64,000 nucleotides of DNA, taken from the NCBI RefSeq assembly GCF_015694425.1, contig NZ_JADQDN010000003.1, positions 248,001 through 312,000 of the forward strand. Reading direction: 5' to 3'. Position 1 is the first letter of the stretch. Every line of letters begins with the position of its first letter. Below are positions 9,593-19,753 of this stretch, piece after piece. A model generated the notes under the pieces. It searched no databases. It saw only the letters and a list, made by a program, of their open reading frames with translations, and was not told the DNA's origin. Both the position numbers and the translations under genes were made by a program. The stretch is from Microvirga terrestris (lineage in GTDB: Bacteria > Pseudomonadota > Alphaproteobacteria > Rhizobiales > Beijerinckiaceae).

Positions 9593-10680
9593 TGTCGATT
9601 GCCCCCCCCTCTGATCGCCTGAACGCTATTCTTGCCCGCCATGACATTATCACGGCGACGCTCAATGCCGGGCCCGATCCTGAAACTTTCGTCGCCCTCT
9701 CTCGCGAACTCGCCGAACTCGACGGCGTGGTAGAGGCCATCCGGACCTATCGGGCGATGGAGGACAACCTGCAGGGCCTCCAGGCCATGCTCGACGATCC
9801 GTCGATGGATTCCGAGATGCGCTCGCTCGCCGAAGACGAGCTGCCCCAGGCTCGCCAGGATCTGGAGAAGGCCGCCCAGGACCTGCGCCTGATGCTGCTG
9901 CCCAAGGACGAGGCGGACGAGAAGAGCGCCATTCTGGAAATCCGCGCCGGCACCGGCGGCGACGAGGCCGCCCTCTTCGCCGGCGATCTGCTGCGCATGT
10001 ACACCCGCTATGCGGACCTCAAAGGCTGGAAGGTCGAGATCGTCTCGGAAAGCGAGGGCACGGCGGGCGGCTACAAGGAAGTGGTGGCCGAGATCAAGGG
10101 CCGGAGCGTGTTCGCCCGGCTCAAGTTCGAGAGCGGCGTCCACCGGGTCCAGCGCGTGCCGGATACGGAAACACAAGGGCGTATCCACACCTCCGCCGCC
10201 ACGGTCGCCGTGCTGCCGGAGGCCGAGGACGTGGATATCACGCTCAACGACGCCGACCTGAAGATCGACACCATGCGGGCGCAAGGCGCCGGCGGCCAGC
10301 ATGTGAACAAGACCGAATCGGCGATCCGCATCACCCACATCCCTTCGGGAATGGTTGTGTTCGTCCAAGACGAGCGCTCCCAGCACAAGAACCGCGCCCG
10401 GGCCATGGCCCTGCTGCGCGCCCGGCTCTACGACGCCGAACGCACCGCCAAGGACGCGGCCCGCGCCGCCGACCGCAAGGCGCAGGTGGGCTCCGGCGAT
10501 CGGTCGGAGCGCATCCGCACCTACAACTTCCCGCAGGGGCGCGTGACCGATCACCGGATCAACCTGACCCTCTACAAGCTTGAGGAGGTGATGGCGGGCA
10601 ATGCGCTGGACGAGCTGATCGACGCTATCGTGACCGAACATCAGGCAGCCCAGCTCGCCGCCCAGGACCAAGCGGCATGA
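9592..10680 (+). CDS. prfA: Peptide chain release factor 1
   Basis: 362 residues, standard RF1 length. The catalytic GGQ tripeptide, which positions water in the peptidyl-transferase centre, is at residues 234-236 ([15 protein letters not shown]). The N-terminal helical domain and the C-terminal [10 protein letters not shown] segment fit bacterial RF1, which reads UAA and UAG. The stop overlaps the next ATG (ATGA). Its usual partner prmC, which methylates the GGQ glutamine, is one gene further on. Confidence 0.96.
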   Translation: MSIAPPSDRLNAILARHDIITATLNAGPDPETFVALSRELAELDGVVEAIRTYRAMEDNLQGLQAMLDDPSMDSEMRSLAEDELPQARQDLEKAAQDLRLMLLPKDEADEKSAILEIRAGTGGDEAALFAGDLLRMYTRYADLKGWKVEIVSESEGTAGGYKEVVAEIKGRSVFARLKFESGVHRVQRVPDTETQGRIHTSAATVAVLPEAEDVDITLNDADLKIDTMRAQGAGGQHVNKTESAIRITHIPSGMVVFVQDERSQHKNRARAMALLRARLYDAERTAKDAARAADRKAQVGSGDRSERIRTYNFPQGRVTDHRINLTLYKLEEVMAGNALDELIDAIVTEHQAAQLAAQDQAA

Positions 10681-11114
10681 GCGAAAGCAAAGTGGAGGGC
10701 AAGGTCGAGGGTCTCAGCCACATTACCCTGATCACCCGTGACCTCGACCGCATGACGGCCATTGTCGAAGGGGCGCTCGGCGGTCGGGAAATCTATTCAT
10801 CCGGCCAGGACACCTTCTCCCTGTCCCGTGAAAAATTCTTCGATGTAGGCGGGCTCTGGATTGCCGTGATGGAGGGCGAGAGCCTTGCCACCCGGACCTA
10901 CAACCACATCGCATTCAAGATCCCGGCCTTCGCTATCGACGAGTACCGAACACGGATCGAGGCGTTGGGGCTGGAGATCCGCGAATCCCGCCCCCGGGTC
11001 GAGGGCGAGGGGGATTCGCTCTATTTCTACGATGACGACAACCACCTGTTCGAGCTGCACACCGGCACCCTGGAGGAGCGGCTGGAGCGCTACCGGGAGG
11101 GCCGAAACCCTTGA
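10677..11114 (+). CDS. fosX: FosX-type fosfomycin resistance hydrolase
   Basis: 145 residues in the vicinal-oxygen-chelate (glyoxalase) fold. It keeps the FosX signature: metal ligands His15 (GLSHIT), His in YNHIAF and Glu in [10 protein letters not shown], the general base Glu52 in LSREKFF, and the segment [18 protein letters not shown]. FosX enzymes add water to the epoxide of fosfomycin using Mn2+; Mesorhizobium loti has a well-known homologue. It is joined to prfA by an ATGA overlap and to prmC by a TTGA overlap. Whether it confers resistance here is untested. Confidence 0.9.
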   Translation: MSESKVEGKVEGLSHITLITRDLDRMTAIVEGALGGREIYSSGQDTFSLSREKFFDVGGLWIAVMEGESLATRTYNHIAFKIPAFAIDEYRTRIEALGLEIRESRPRVEGEGDSLYFYDDDNHLFELHTGTLEERLERYREGRNP

Positions 11115-11959
11115 AAACCCGAACTGAGGCTCTGAGGGCGCTGCGCCGGACCCTCAGCGAGGCCGGGTTCGAGACCGCAGCCCTGGACGCCCGCCTGCTC
11201 CTGCTCGAAGCTCTTGGCATCTCAGCGACAGATCTTATCACTTGGCCTGACACACCTCTCACCTCAGAGCAGGCCGAGACCCTCGCCTCCTTCACGAATA
11301 GGCGCCTCGCCCATGAGCCGGTGGCCCGGATCGTCGGGGAGCGCGAATTCTGGGGCCTGCCCTTCCGCCTCTCCCCGGAAACCTTGGTGCCCAGGCCCGA
11401 CACGGAAACCCTGCTCGAGACGGCGCTCGACCTGCTCCCCGACCATCGGGCACCCTTGAAGATCGTGGATTTCGGCATCGGCTCCGGCTGCATTTTGGTC
11501 GCGTTGCTCCATGAACTCCCGAATGCCACGGGGCTTGGAGTCGATCTGTCTTTTGGTGCACTTGTGACAGCGCGTGCCAATGCTTGTGGCAACCGGGTTG
11601 GCAACCGCTGCCATTTCGCCCTGTCGCGCTGGGCCGATGCGGTGTCGGGCCCGTTCGATCTGATCGTCTCGAACCCGCCCTACATCGCCTCCGGGGTGAT
11701 CCCAGGTCTGGACGCGGAGGTGCGGGAGCACGACCCGAGGCTGGCCCTCGACGGGGGCCCGGACGGGCTGGAGCCCTACCGGGTCCTCCTGGCCGAGGCG
11801 GAGCGGCTGCTGGTTCCCGGGGGGCTGCTGGCGGTCGAGATCGGCTACGACCAAGCCGAGGCCCTGTCGAGCTTGGCCGGGCTCCATGGCCTTGAAATCC
11901 TGCGGATCGCACACGATCTATCAGGCAACCCGCGCTGCGTCGCCATGAAGCGACTGTGA
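11111..11959 (+). CDS. prmC: Peptide chain release factor N5-glutamine methyltransferase
   Basis: 282 residues starting from a TTG that overlaps the fosX TGA, so translation is probably coupled. The methyltransferase motif DFGIGSGC and the catalytic NPPY at residues 188-191 are diagnostic. PrmC methylates the glutamine of the GGQ motif of release factors, including the prfA product encoded in the same operon. Confidence 0.95.
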   Translation: MKTRTEALRALRRTLSEAGFETAALDARLLLLEALGISATDLITWPDTPLTSEQAETLASFTNRRLAHEPVARIVGEREFWGLPFRLSPETLVPRPDTETLLETALDLLPDHRAPLKIVDFGIGSGCILVALLHELPNATGLGVDLSFGALVTARANACGNRVGNRCHFALSRWADAVSGPFDLIVSNPPYIASGVIPGLDAEVREHDPRLALDGGPDGLEPYRVLLAEAERLLVPGGLLAVEIGYDQAEALSSLAGLHGLEILRIAHDLSGNPRCVAMKRL

Positions 11960-12320
11960 TGGCCCGGGTGAGGCTTTCTTGTCCCAGGGTGGGATAAAGT
12001 CGGAAATAGCCCTTGTTGGACCGAGAGGAACCCGCTAGATTCAAGCGTAGAGATCGTCCTCGGTCTAAATAAATCGGTGGCCCCTGGAGGGGCATGCCGG
12101 AAGACCAAACGATATCAATCGCGCAGGCAGGGGCTTTTAAACGGAACGGCCTGGCGCGATCACCTGAACCCGACACTGAAGGATGGCCAAGCCTTTGAAA
12201 GGCTATGGCTGAACGACAGACGGTTTGCCACGCGAACGGTGGGCGTTAAGCCCGTTCGTTGAATATTGGCTTGCATATCGCGTGGGCTTTAAAGAACCAG
12301 CGAGGCTCGTAGAGCGAAAA
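11960..12320. other. 361-bp intergenic stretch upstream of the DUF4167 gene
   Basis: No convincing gene. A GCCCC-tgga-GGGGC hairpin sits at about 12079-12092 with weak flanking pairing (CGG/CCG) but no T run, so it is not a standard terminator. A second imperfect hairpin (GAACG..GGGC / GCCC..GTTC) lies near 12230-12260. The segment is somewhat AT-richer towards 12270-12320, as expected of a promoter and leader, but I cannot fix a -35/-10 pair. Confidence 0.4.
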
Positions 12321-13397
12321 ATGAGACCAGGACAAAACAGGCGTATGCGCGGTCGTAGCAACAACAACCGCAGTAACAACAACAAGGGTCCCAATCCCTT
12401 GACGAAGAGCTATGAGTCGAACGGCCCGGACGTGAAGATCCGCGGCACGGCTCAGCATATCGCCGAGAAATACAGCCAGCTTGCCCGCGATGCGCAGTCC
12501 AGCGGCGACCCGGTGGCGGCCGAGAATTATTTCCAGCACGCCGAGCACTATTTGCGCATCATCGCGGCGGCCCAGGAGCAGCTGCGCGAGCAATACGGCT
12601 ACCAGCAGCAGCGGTCCTTCGATGAGGACGGCAACGAGGAAGAAGGCTTCGCTCCGGGTGAGCGTCCGAACTTCGAGCGTGCGGGCGGCCAGGACTTCGG
12701 CAACGGAGAAGAGGCGGATTACGGCTCACAGCCGCAGCCTTACGAGAACCGGGCCGAGCGCCAGCCGCGCTTCGACCGTCAGGACCGGGGTGACCGCCAA
12801 GATCGCGGCGAGCGCCAGGATCGCGGCGATCGTCCCGATCGCGGGGACCGCCAGGATCGTGGTGACCGTCGCGAGCGCTTCCAACCCCGCGACCGTGGCC
12901 CGCGCCAGGACTTCCAGCCCCGCGACGAGCAGCCCTTCGAGGCCCGCTCCGAGAACGGCGAGCGCAACGAGCGCAATGAACAGCGCCAGCCTCGCTTCGA
13001 CCGCGGGGATCGCCCTGAGCGGAACGACCGCCAGGATCGTGGTGTTCAGGACCGGGGGGATCGTCCCGAGCGTGGCGACCGTCCGGAGCGCAATGACCGC
13101 TTCGACCGTGGTGAGCGCCGCGAGCGCTTCCAGCCCCGCGACCGCCGCCGGGATGACGAGACGTCCGACCAGGGCACCCTGCCGGCCTTCCTGACGAACC
13201 CGGTCCGCGCGCCCGCTCCGATGGCGGCCGAGACGGAGGCTCCGGCCCCCGCGCCGGTGATGCAGGAAGCGGCCAATGACGAGGCAGTCGCCCGTCCGCG
13301 CCGCCGCCGCCGCACCCGCCAGGAAATGATTGACGCGGCCAATGCCGAGAACGGGGGCTTCACCCCGGATCCGGCCGAGACCCCGGCCGCCGAGTAA
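12321..13397 (+). CDS. DUF4167 domain protein with Arg/Asp-rich repeats
   Basis: 358 residues from the ATG at 12321. Residues 1-110 are the conserved DUF4167 core (RMRGRSNNN, KIRGTAQHIAEKY, NYFQHAEHYLRII). From about residue 150 to 285 the chain is low-complexity RDRQDRGDR-type repeat, and the tail is Ala/Pro-rich with a basic RRRRR segment. The composition suggests an RNA-associated, largely disordered protein, but function is unknown. This gene follows prmC in most Rhizobiales. A strong terminator ends the unit. Confidence 0.9.
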   Translation: MRPGQNRRMRGRSNNNRSNNNKGPNPLTKSYESNGPDVKIRGTAQHIAEKYSQLARDAQSSGDPVAAENYFQHAEHYLRIIAAAQEQLREQYGYQQQRSFDEDGNEEEGFAPGERPNFERAGGQDFGNGEEADYGSQPQPYENRAERQPRFDRQDRGDRQDRGERQDRGDRPDRGDRQDRGDRRERFQPRDRGPRQDFQPRDEQPFEARSENGERNERNEQRQPRFDRGDRPERNDRQDRGVQDRGDRPERGDRPERNDRFDRGERRERFQPRDRRRDDETSDQGTLPAFLTNPVRAPAPMAAETEAPAPAPVMQEAANDEAVARPRRRRRTRQEMIDAANAENGGFTPDPAETPAAE

Positions 13398-13420
13398 GGC
13401 CTTACGCGACAAGACTGTAC

Positions 13421-13449
13421 AAAAAGGGAGAGCATTGCTCTCCCTTTTT
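13421..13449 (+). terminator. Rho-independent terminator after the DUF4167 gene
   Basis: Perfect 13-bp stem (AAAAAGGGAGAGC / GCTCTCCCTTTTT) with a 3-nt loop and flanking A and T runs. It starts 24 bp after the stop codon. Symmetric A/T flanks mean it could act on both strands. Confidence 0.93.
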
Positions 13450-13493
13450 GTTGTCTGACGTAGGGTCTGAAAGGAATTGATTCATAATAACGT

Positions 13494-13507
13494 TTAACAT
13501 ATGTTAA
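13494..13507. promoter_or_regulatory. Perfect 14-bp palindrome upstream of the RTX gene
   Basis: TTAACATATGTTAA is exactly self-complementary and ends 30 bp before the RTX start codon, in an AT-rich patch. It is placed like a repressor or activator site; the binding protein is unknown. Confidence 0.4.
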
Positions 13508-13537
13508 CGGCCAAGCTTATTCTCCGAAGGATCTGCT

Positions 13538-16500
13538 ATGGCCAAGTTGCGCTGGATCACTCTCCCCTCTGCCTTGGCCAAGAAGAAGGGGTTGCTCCTC
13601 GATCTGGACATCAAAGACGATGGCAGGTTTTTTGATCCAGCCACTACCTTGGCCGCAGCATCGAATGCCCGCAGCGTCACAGGGACGCCCAAGGCCGACC
13701 GGCTGATCGGCACCACGGGCAACGACAGCCTATCCGGGCTCAGCGGCAATGATCTCCTCGACGGCCGCAAGGGCCGTGACCGGATGATCGGCGGCATCGG
13801 AAACGACACCTACATTGTCGACAATGCCCGCGACCAGGTGATCGAACGCGCCAGGGGCGGCGCCGATCTGGTCAAGTCTTCCGTCAACTGGACCCTGGGC
13901 TCCCAGGTCGAGAACCTGACGCTCACCGGCGGCAAGAGTTTGAAAGGCACTGGCAACAGCCTCGCCAACACGATCACGGGCAACAGCGGCAAGAACGTCC
14001 TCGACGGCAAGGCCGGCGCCGACCGGCTCGCCGGCGGCAAAGGCGACGACATCTACATCGTCGACAATGGGCAGGACCGGATCACCGAGAAGGCGAACGA
14101 GGGCATCGACACCGTTCAGGCCTCCGTGAGCTTCACGCTGGGTGCCCATGTAGAGAACCTGATCCTGTTCGGCAGCGCCCTGTTCGGGACAGGCAACGAT
14201 CTCGCCAACCGGATCACAGGCACCGGCCTCGCCAACCGGCTCGAGGGAGAGGCCGGCAACGACACCCTCGACGGCGGAGCCGGCGACGACACGCTCGGCG
14301 GTAGCGCCGGGACGGATTCGCTGCAAGGCGGCGATGGCCATGACCGGCTCGATGGCGGCGGCGACGGCGATTTGCTGGAAGCCGGCCTCGGCAACGATAC
14401 GCTCGATGGCGGAATGGGTGCTGACACTCTCAACGGTGGCCTTGGAGACGATATCTATCACGTCGATGATTCGAGCGACGTAGTCACTGAAGCTGCAGAC
14501 GCCGGAACCGACACGGTTCACGCCTCAATCGATTACAAGCTCAGCGCTCACATGGAGCGGCTGGTGCTGACCGGCAACGCTCTCTTCGGCACGGGCAACG
14601 ATCTCGCCAACACCATCACCGGCAATGCCGGCAACAACACGCTCGACGGCGGCGCGGGTGCCGATACCCTGGACGGCGGCGCAGGCAATGATGTCTATTT
14701 CGTCGACGATGCACGAGATGTGATCGTCGAAGCGGCGGGCGGCGGAGTCGACGCGGTCCGCACAGCAGCAATCAACTACACCCTCGGCGCTGGCGTCGAA
14801 GACCTTGTGCTGGTCGGAGCGGCGCTGTCGGGCACCGGCAATGCCCTCGACAACACGATCACCGGCAATGCGCTCGCGAACACGCTCAAGGGCGAGGCAG
14901 GCAACGATACTCTGAACGGAGGGGCCGGCGCGGACGTGCTCCAAGGCGGCGCCGGCAACGACCTCTATCGCGTCGACAATGCGAGCGACGAGATCCTGGA
15001 GGCGACCGGTGACGGCTATGACAGTGTTGAAGCGTCGGTCGATTATGTCCTCGGCGACAATGTCGAGCGGCTTGTCCTGGTTGGCGACGCGATCGCCGGC
15101 ACAGGCAATGCCATCGACAACATGATTGTCGGCAACGCGCTTGCAAATTCTCTGACAGGCGGCGAAGGCAACAATACCCTCGACGGTGGCGCGGGCAACG
15201 ACACCCTGATCGGCGGCAGTGACAATGACAGCCTCGTCGGCGGCGAGGGCGACGATACCCTCACCGGCAGCGACGGTGACGACACCCTCGACGGCGGTGC
15301 CAGCATCGATAGCCTTGACGGCGGTACCGGCAACGACAGTCTCACGGGCGGCAATGGCAACGACACTCTCATCGGCGGAGCGGGGGCCGATAGCCTCGAC
15401 GGCGGCGTGGGCGACGACACGTACGAAGTCGACGATGCAGGCGACATGATTGCCGAGACCGGAGATGGAACCGACACGATTCGCGCCTCGCTCAATTACA
15501 CGATCGGTGCGAGCATCGAAAATCTCGTGCTCGTCGGCGCGGCATTCAACGGCACCGGCAACGCCCTCGACAACACGATCACCGGCAACGCGGGCAATAA
15601 TGCCCTCATCGGCGGCGGCGGCAACGACAGCCTCATCGGCGGTGAGGGCAACGACGTCCTCGTCGGCGACAGCGGCAACGATACTCTCCGGGGTGGGACC
15701 GGAGCGGATATGCTTCAAGGCGGCGCAGGCGACGACACGTATGAGGTCGATGATGCGGGCGACACGGCCCGCGAAGCCGGCGGCGTCGGGACCGATACGG
15801 TTCTCGCCTGGATCACCTACACGCTCGGCGATTTCATGGAGAATCTCGAGCTCCTCGGCTCGGCGGCGCTCTCCGGCACCGGCAACGATTTTTCCAACCG
15901 GATCACCGGCAATGACGCGAACAACACACTCGTTGGCGGCGCGGGTCACGACACGCTCATCGGCGCCGGCGGCAACGACCGCCTCGACGGAGGCGGCGAC
16001 AACGACACGCTCGACGGCGGCCTCGGCAATGACACCATCCTGGGCGGAATCGGCTTCGACAGCCTCGACGGCGGCGAAGGCAACGACAGTCTTGATGGCG
16101 GCAGTGACAACGATACCCTTATCGGTGGCCTCGGCAACGATACCCTCCTGGGCAGCAGCGGCAACGACGCCCTTCTAGGCAGCGTCGGCTTTGACAGCCT
16201 CGACGGCGGCGAGGGCAACGACAACCTCGACGGCGGCGGCGACAACGACACCCTTATCGGCGGCCTCGGCAACGATGCTCTTCTCGGCGGCAGCGGTAGC
16301 GACAGCCTCGATGGCGGGGACGGCGACGACAGCCTCGATGGCGGTGACGACAGTGACACTCTTGTAGGCGGCCTTGGCAACGACAGCCTTGCCGGCGGCA
16401 TCGGCAGCGACAGCCTCCATGGCGGCGGTGGCGGCGGCAAAGATACCCTCAATGGGAGTGTCGGCAACGACACTCTCGATGGCGGCGATGGAGACGACAA

Positions 16501-17305
16501 TCTCGCCGGCGGCAGTAACAACGACACCCTCATCGGCGGCCTTGGCAACGATATGCTCCATGGCAACGATGACAACGACAGAGTCGACGGTGGCGATGGC
16601 AATGACACCCTCCACGGTGGCCATGGCAACGACACGCTCAATGGCGGCCTCAGCAACGACACCCTCTATGGCGGCGAGGGCAACGACAGCCTCGATGGCG
16701 GCGATGGCAGCGACTGGCTCAGCAGCGGCAGCGAAGGAATCGAGACCGGCACTGGCACCGGCAACAACACCCTCAACGGCGGCGAAGGCGACGATTTCCT
16801 CGAGGGCGGCCGCGATGGCGACACCCTCATCGGCGGCGAAGGCAGCGATAGACTGATCGGTTTCGGCGGCAACGACAGCCTCATCGGCGGCGAAGGCCAA
16901 GACCTCTTATACGGCTACACGGGCAACGACACTTTCGAAGGCGGGCTTGGCCGGGATATTTTCACCTACACGGCCTCAGACCTCAGCCCCGGTTCGTCCG
17001 ATACCATCTTCGACTTCGACTTCAACCCGGCCGGCGGCATCGACAGTCAGAGCGCGGACTTGCTCAATTTTTCCGACATCGATCCGGTTACTGACCGCGC
17101 GGGCGACCAGACGTTCTCGCTTGTCTATGGCACGAGTGTCCCTGGGGCGATGGCCGCCGGCACTCTCTATTACGATTCGACAAACGGCGTCCTTTACGCA
17201 TACGTCGGAGTTCAAGGCGTGAACGTCGCGCCCAGCCTCACTATCAGGGTCGGAACGGGCATCACCTGGGACCGCTCCACGGCAGACTTCAACCTATCCC
17301 TCTAA
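13538..17305 (+). CDS. RTX-type calcium-binding repeat protein, probably type I secreted
   Basis: 1255 residues, with GAAGGA upstream of the ATG. There is no Sec signal. After a ~45-residue N-terminus come seven long modules, each a VENLxLxG..GTGN segment followed by glycine/aspartate nonapeptides (starting near residues 117, 198, 336, 416, 502, 656 and 763). An almost uninterrupted block of GGxGNDTLx nonapeptides covers roughly residues 800-1130, then a ~120-residue serralysin-like C-terminus ([10 protein letters not shown] ... DFNLSL). Such repeats fold into calcium-loaded beta-rolls after export through TolC-type systems. No protease, lipase or adhesin domain is seen and no secretion genes lie nearby. 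Its stop codon overlaps that of the convergent MOSC gene. Confidence 0.9.
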   Translation: MAKLRWITLPSALAKKKGLLLDLDIKDDGRFFDPATTLAAASNARSVTGTPKADRLIGTTGNDSLSGLSGNDLLDGRKGRDRMIGGIGNDTYIVDNARDQVIERARGGADLVKSSVNWTLGSQVENLTLTGGKSLKGTGNSLANTITGNSGKNVLDGKAGADRLAGGKGDDIYIVDNGQDRITEKANEGIDTVQASVSFTLGAHVENLILFGSALFGTGNDLANRITGTGLANRLEGEAGNDTLDGGAGDDTLGGSAGTDSLQGGDGHDRLDGGGDGDLLEAGLGNDTLDGGMGADTLNGGLGDDIYHVDDSSDVVTEAADAGTDTVHASIDYKLSAHMERLVLTGNALFGTGNDLANTITGNAGNNTLDGGAGADTLDGGAGNDVYFVDDARDVIVEAAGGGVDAVRTAAINYTLGAGVEDLVLVGAALSGTGNALDNTITGNALANTLKGEAGNDTLNGGAGADVLQGGAGNDLYRVDNASDEILEATGDGYDSVEASVDYVLGDNVERLVLVGDAIAGTGNAIDNMIVGNALANSLTGGEGNNTLDGGAGNDTLIGGSDNDSLVGGEGDDTLTGSDGDDTLDGGASIDSLDGGTGNDSLTGGNGNDTLIGGAGADSLDGGVGDDTYEVDDAGDMIAETGDGTDTIRASLNYTIGASIENLVLVGAAFNGTGNALDNTITGNAGNNALIGGGGNDSLIGGEGNDVLVGDSGNDTLRGGTGADMLQGGAGDDTYEVDDAGDTAREAGGVGTDTVLAWITYTLGDFMENLELLGSAALSGTGNDFSNRITGNDANNTLVGGAGHDTLIGAGGNDRLDGGGDNDTLDGGLGNDTILGGIGFDSLDGGEGNDSLDGGSDNDTLIGGLGNDTLLGSSGNDALLGSVGFDSLDGGEGNDNLDGGGDNDTLIGGLGNDALLGGSGSDSLDGGDGDDSLDGGDDSDTLVGGLGNDSLAGGIGSDSLHGGGGGGKDTLNGSVGNDTLDGGDGDDNLAGGSNNDTLIGGLGNDMLHGNDDNDRVDGGDGNDTLHGGHGNDTLNGGLSNDTLYGGEGNDSLDGGDGSDWLSSGSEGIETGTGTGNNTLNGGEGDDFLEGGRDGDTLIGGEGSDRLIGFGGNDSLIGGEGQDLLYGYTGNDTFEGGLGRDIFTYTASDLSPGSSDTIFDFDFNPAGGIDSQSADLLNFSDIDPVTDRAGDQTFSLVYGTSVPGAMAAGTLYYDSTNGVLYAYVGVQGVNVAPSLTIRVGTGITWDRSTADFNLSL

Positions 17306-18084
17306 AGCGCCAGCGTCGCCTGCTCGCGCTCGAGGCTGTCGCCCTCTTGCAGCGATCCGCCGCTCATCACCTCGGCATAGATGCCGCAGTCGAAATGCCC
17401 ATAGGCCTTCATGAGGCTCTTGGGGATCTCCAGGTCGCGGATGCCGGTGTCCGGGTCCACGTTGGTGGCGGCGCAGCGTTCGATGCGCTTGGTGACCTTC
17501 AGGCGCAGGCCTGAGGGCGCCGTGAGCACCTGGCCGACGAGATCGAACTCGGCGAAAGGCGCGAGACCCTCCACATGGATGTTGCCGCGAAAGCGCAGCG
17601 GATCGACCGGTGCGCCGACCACATTCTCCAGCTCCCGCACGCTCGCGAGATTGATGAGCGAGACGAAACCGCGCCGGGAATCGGTGAAGCGGAAACCTTG
17701 CGGAGCGGTGAGCACCTTCGGCGGGCCGCGCAGCTCCTTCGGCATGAAGCGACGGAAATAGGCTTCGATGGCGAGCCGGCCCTCGGGGGTCGAGAGATCG
17801 CCGCGCGCCACCTCGCGCCCGCCCTGCTCGATGAAGAGGGTTGTGATGGAATCGATGTAGCGGGTTTTCAGCCGCGCCAGGCTCTCGTTGCGCATGAGCA
17901 TCAGGAACTTGATCTTGGGCTGATGCTGCGGGTTGTCCGGCTCGAACCCGGCCGGGCCGTTCTCGATGGCGAACAGCCGGTCGCCGGGAAAGTAGTCGCC
18001 CTTTGTGAGGGCGACGGAGGACAGGGTCTCGGGCGAGAGGCCCTTCACCGGATAGCGCTGGAGGGAGGCGATGCGGATGGTCAT
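17302..18084 (-). CDS. MOSC domain-containing protein
   Basis: 260 residues from the ATG at 18084. It has an N-terminal MOSC beta-barrel ([16 protein letters not shown]) and a C-terminal MOSC core with the conserved Cys in [12 protein letters not shown] and the ending [12 protein letters not shown]...GD. MOSC proteins are sulfur carriers related to the molybdenum cofactor sulfurase tail and to YcbX/mARC-type enzymes. Stand-alone forms often reduce N-hydroxylated compounds, but the specific role here is unknown. Confidence 0.88.
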   Translation of the reverse strand: MTIRIASLQRYPVKGLSPETLSSVALTKGDYFPGDRLFAIENGPAGFEPDNPQHQPKIKFLMLMRNESLARLKTRYIDSITTLFIEQGGREVARGDLSTPEGRLAIEAYFRRFMPKELRGPPKVLTAPQGFRFTDSRRGFVSLINLASVRELENVVGAPVDPLRFRGNIHVEGLAPFAEFDLVGQVLTAPSGLRLKVTKRIERCAATNVDPDTGIRDLEIPKSLMKAYGHFDCGIYAEVMSGGSLQEGDSLEREQATLAL

Positions 18085-18247
18085 GGAGCCATGGATACGG
18101 TTTCCGCTTAAGACGAGCAAGGTGGACGCCAATGCCATGCCTGGGTTCTGAGATCAGTGCCTGCAAATTCTCCAGCCGATGGACCGAACCATATCATCGA
18201 CGCGTTGAACTGCGGGGGCTTAGCCCGGCTGATTCAGGACCTCTGCC

Positions 18248-18979
18248 ATGGCACAGGTTCGGAGAACTCCGCAGCATCAGGACAACCGACTTTTAGCCGC
18301 CCTGACGCCAGAGGATTTTGCATTTCTCGAGCCGAACCTCGCCATTGTCGACCTGCAGCGAGGTCAGACCCTCTTTGAGATCGGCGAGACCATCGGGCAT
18401 ACCTATTTTCCCCACGATGCCATGGTGTCCCTTGTCACCATCATGCATGACGGCAAGTCCGTCGAGATGGCGACGTTCGGATGCGAGGGATTGTTCGGCC
18501 TGGTGAGCGCCTTCGTGACCCGCCAATCGTTCGGGCGCTACATCGTCCAGCTGAGCGGCACGGCCTCGCGAGCCGAACTCAATGCGATGCACGAGGCCAT
18601 GGCGGCGCGCCCGGCCATTCAGAATCTCGTCCTGCGCTTTACTGAGGCGCTCATGGCACAAACGCTCCAATCCGTGGCCTGCAACGCCGTTCACGGCGTC
18701 GAAGCCCGGTGCTGCCGCTGGATCCTCATGACCCAAGACAGAGCAGGCCAGCCTGATCTGCCGCTCACCCAGGAGTTCCTGGCGGAGATGATCGGGGTTC
18801 AGCGCTCGACGGTCAGTGACGTTGCCCGCGCTCTTCAGGACAAGGGCCTGATCCGCCAGGGCAGAGGCATGATCACGGTCACGGATCGGCCGGGTCTCGA
18901 GGCCGCTTCCTGCGAGTGCTACGCGGTCATCAGGCAGAAATTCGAGCAGCTTCTGCCGCACAGCTATGAGCGCGGCTGA
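18248..18979 (+). CDS. Crp/Fnr family transcriptional regulator
   Basis: 243 residues. An N-terminal cyclic-nucleotide-binding-like beta-barrel (about 15-130) is followed by a Crp-type helix-turn-helix (about 173-205, LTQEFLAEMIGVQRSTVSDV). There is no N-terminal Fnr cysteine cluster, and the phosphate-binding cassette of true CRP is not conserved, so the ligand is unknown. Several paralogues are typical of Rhizobiales. It is divergent from the MOSC gene with a 163-bp gap; no operator half-sites stand out. Confidence 0.88.
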   Translation: MAQVRRTPQHQDNRLLAALTPEDFAFLEPNLAIVDLQRGQTLFEIGETIGHTYFPHDAMVSLVTIMHDGKSVEMATFGCEGLFGLVSAFVTRQSFGRYIVQLSGTASRAELNAMHEAMAARPAIQNLVLRFTEALMAQTLQSVACNAVHGVEARCCRWILMTQDRAGQPDLPLTQEFLAEMIGVQRSTVSDVARALQDKGLIRQGRGMITVTDRPGLEAASCECYAVIRQKFEQLLPHSYERG

Positions 18980-19033
18980 ATGGGGCTGCCGCGAACATAG
19001 GTCGTGAGACCATTCGGCGGCAGTTCCCATGAG

Positions 19034-19058
19034 AAAAGCCCTGCCTTTCGGCAGGGCT
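19034..19058 (-). terminator. Terminator for the two-gene unit 19697-19088
   Basis: Nine-bp stem AGCCCTGCC / GGCAGGGCT with a 4-nt loop, followed on the minus strand by TTTTCTC. It lies 30 bp beyond the stop codon at 19088. Confidence 0.8.
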
Positions 19059-19087
19059 CTGCTGCTTTCAATCGCGTGAATTCGGGC

Positions 19088-19366
19088 TTACGAAGCATCC
19101 CCCGAGCGGGCGACCTTGGAGCGCTTCAGCTGAGGTGTGAAACCAGCTTCACGGCCGCGGGAGGCATCGATCTCCACCTGATGGGGATCCTGGTGCATGC
19201 CCTCGTGGGAGGTCCGGTGGTCGGGAATGTTGGCTTGAGGCCCAGCCTCCTGCTTCATGCGCAGGGCCTTCTCGGCGTTGGCCACCAGTTCCTGGCGGGC
19301 CTTCTCAGCCTGCTCGGCTTTGCGCTTCCTGGGGTTGAGACGGGCAAAGAGATCGGAAAGAGCCAT
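19088..19366 (-). CDS. Small hydrophilic protein, unknown function
   Basis: 92 residues, highly charged, with a basic N-terminal helix (LFARLNPRKRKAEQAEKARQELVANAEKAL) and a polar tail, so it is probably partly disordered. AAGGAG precedes the ATG. It lies 7 bp after the next small gene on the same strand and ends at a clear terminator, forming a two-gene unit. Both share an ARxELxxNAE-like segment, suggesting a common origin. Confidence 0.75.
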   Translation of the reverse strand: MALSDLFARLNPRKRKAEQAEKARQELVANAEKALRMKQEAGPQANIPDHRTSHEGMHQDPHQVEIDASRGREAGFTPQLKRSKVARSGDAS

Positions 19367-19373
19367 GTTGTTT

Positions 19374-19697
19374 TTACTCCTTGGCGCGGGAGAGGACGCC
19401 GTCCTCCTCGTCGCTGCGGTGGGTTGGCGGGGCTTTGACGTTCTGACGCGAAACAGGGATGTCGCGGGAGGTCGCGATGGTGCCGGTGGAATCGCCGATG
19501 TCGCGGGCCGCCTCGTTGGCTGCCGGCCCCTGATCGTCCCGGATCACCCGGCCGTTCTCGGTGGTGTCGCCGAAGGTCTCCGGCGTCACGGAGGGCTGCT
19601 GCTCGGCCGGGCTTTGCGGCACGCCCAAACCCATCTCCGCATTGCGGGCGAGGTCGGCACGGGCTTTTTCGGCCTCTGAGCGCGGGTCGCGTGTCAT
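19374..19697 (-). CDS. Small acidic/polar protein, unknown function
   Basis: 107 residues from the ATG at 19697, which has a perfect GAGGAGG ribosome site. The N-terminus (SEAEKARADLARNAEMGLG) resembles part of the downstream gene; the rest is Pro/Gln/Thr-rich and probably disordered. No catalytic or metal motif is seen. An EcfG-like promoter candidate upstream, and clpB divergent from it, suggest a stress-related role; that is inference. Confidence 0.75.
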   Translation of the reverse strand: MTRDPRSEAEKARADLARNAEMGLGVPQSPAEQQPSVTPETFGDTTENGRVIRDDQGPAANEAARDIGDSTGTIATSRDIPVSRQNVKAPPTHRSDEEDGVLSRAKE

Positions 19698-19724
19698 GGG
19701 AACCTCCTCAACTGTCGTGGGGTC

Positions 19725-19749
19725 AATGCCAGCACCGCGAGCCGGTTCC
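19725..19749 (-). promoter_or_regulatory. EcfG-like general-stress promoter candidate for the 19697-19088 unit
   Basis: On the minus strand: GGAAC, 16 bp, CATT; one mismatch to the alphaproteobacterial EcfG consensus GGAAC-N16/17-CGTT. It ends about 27 bp upstream of the start codon. Confidence 0.4.
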
Positions 19750-19753
19750 CCCT

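Noticed and set aside
13730-16900. Long open frames on the minus strand across the RTX gene (for example 14525-15949 and 16175-16900)
   Set aside because: They are products of the repetitive, stop-poor nonapeptide coding pattern; the peptides are low-complexity Val/Ala/Ser/Pro strings with no ribosome sites.
14260-16930. CRISPR-like or satellite direct repeats
   Set aside because: The periodicity is 27 bp and follows the RTX nonapeptide codons in frame; there are no unique spacers.
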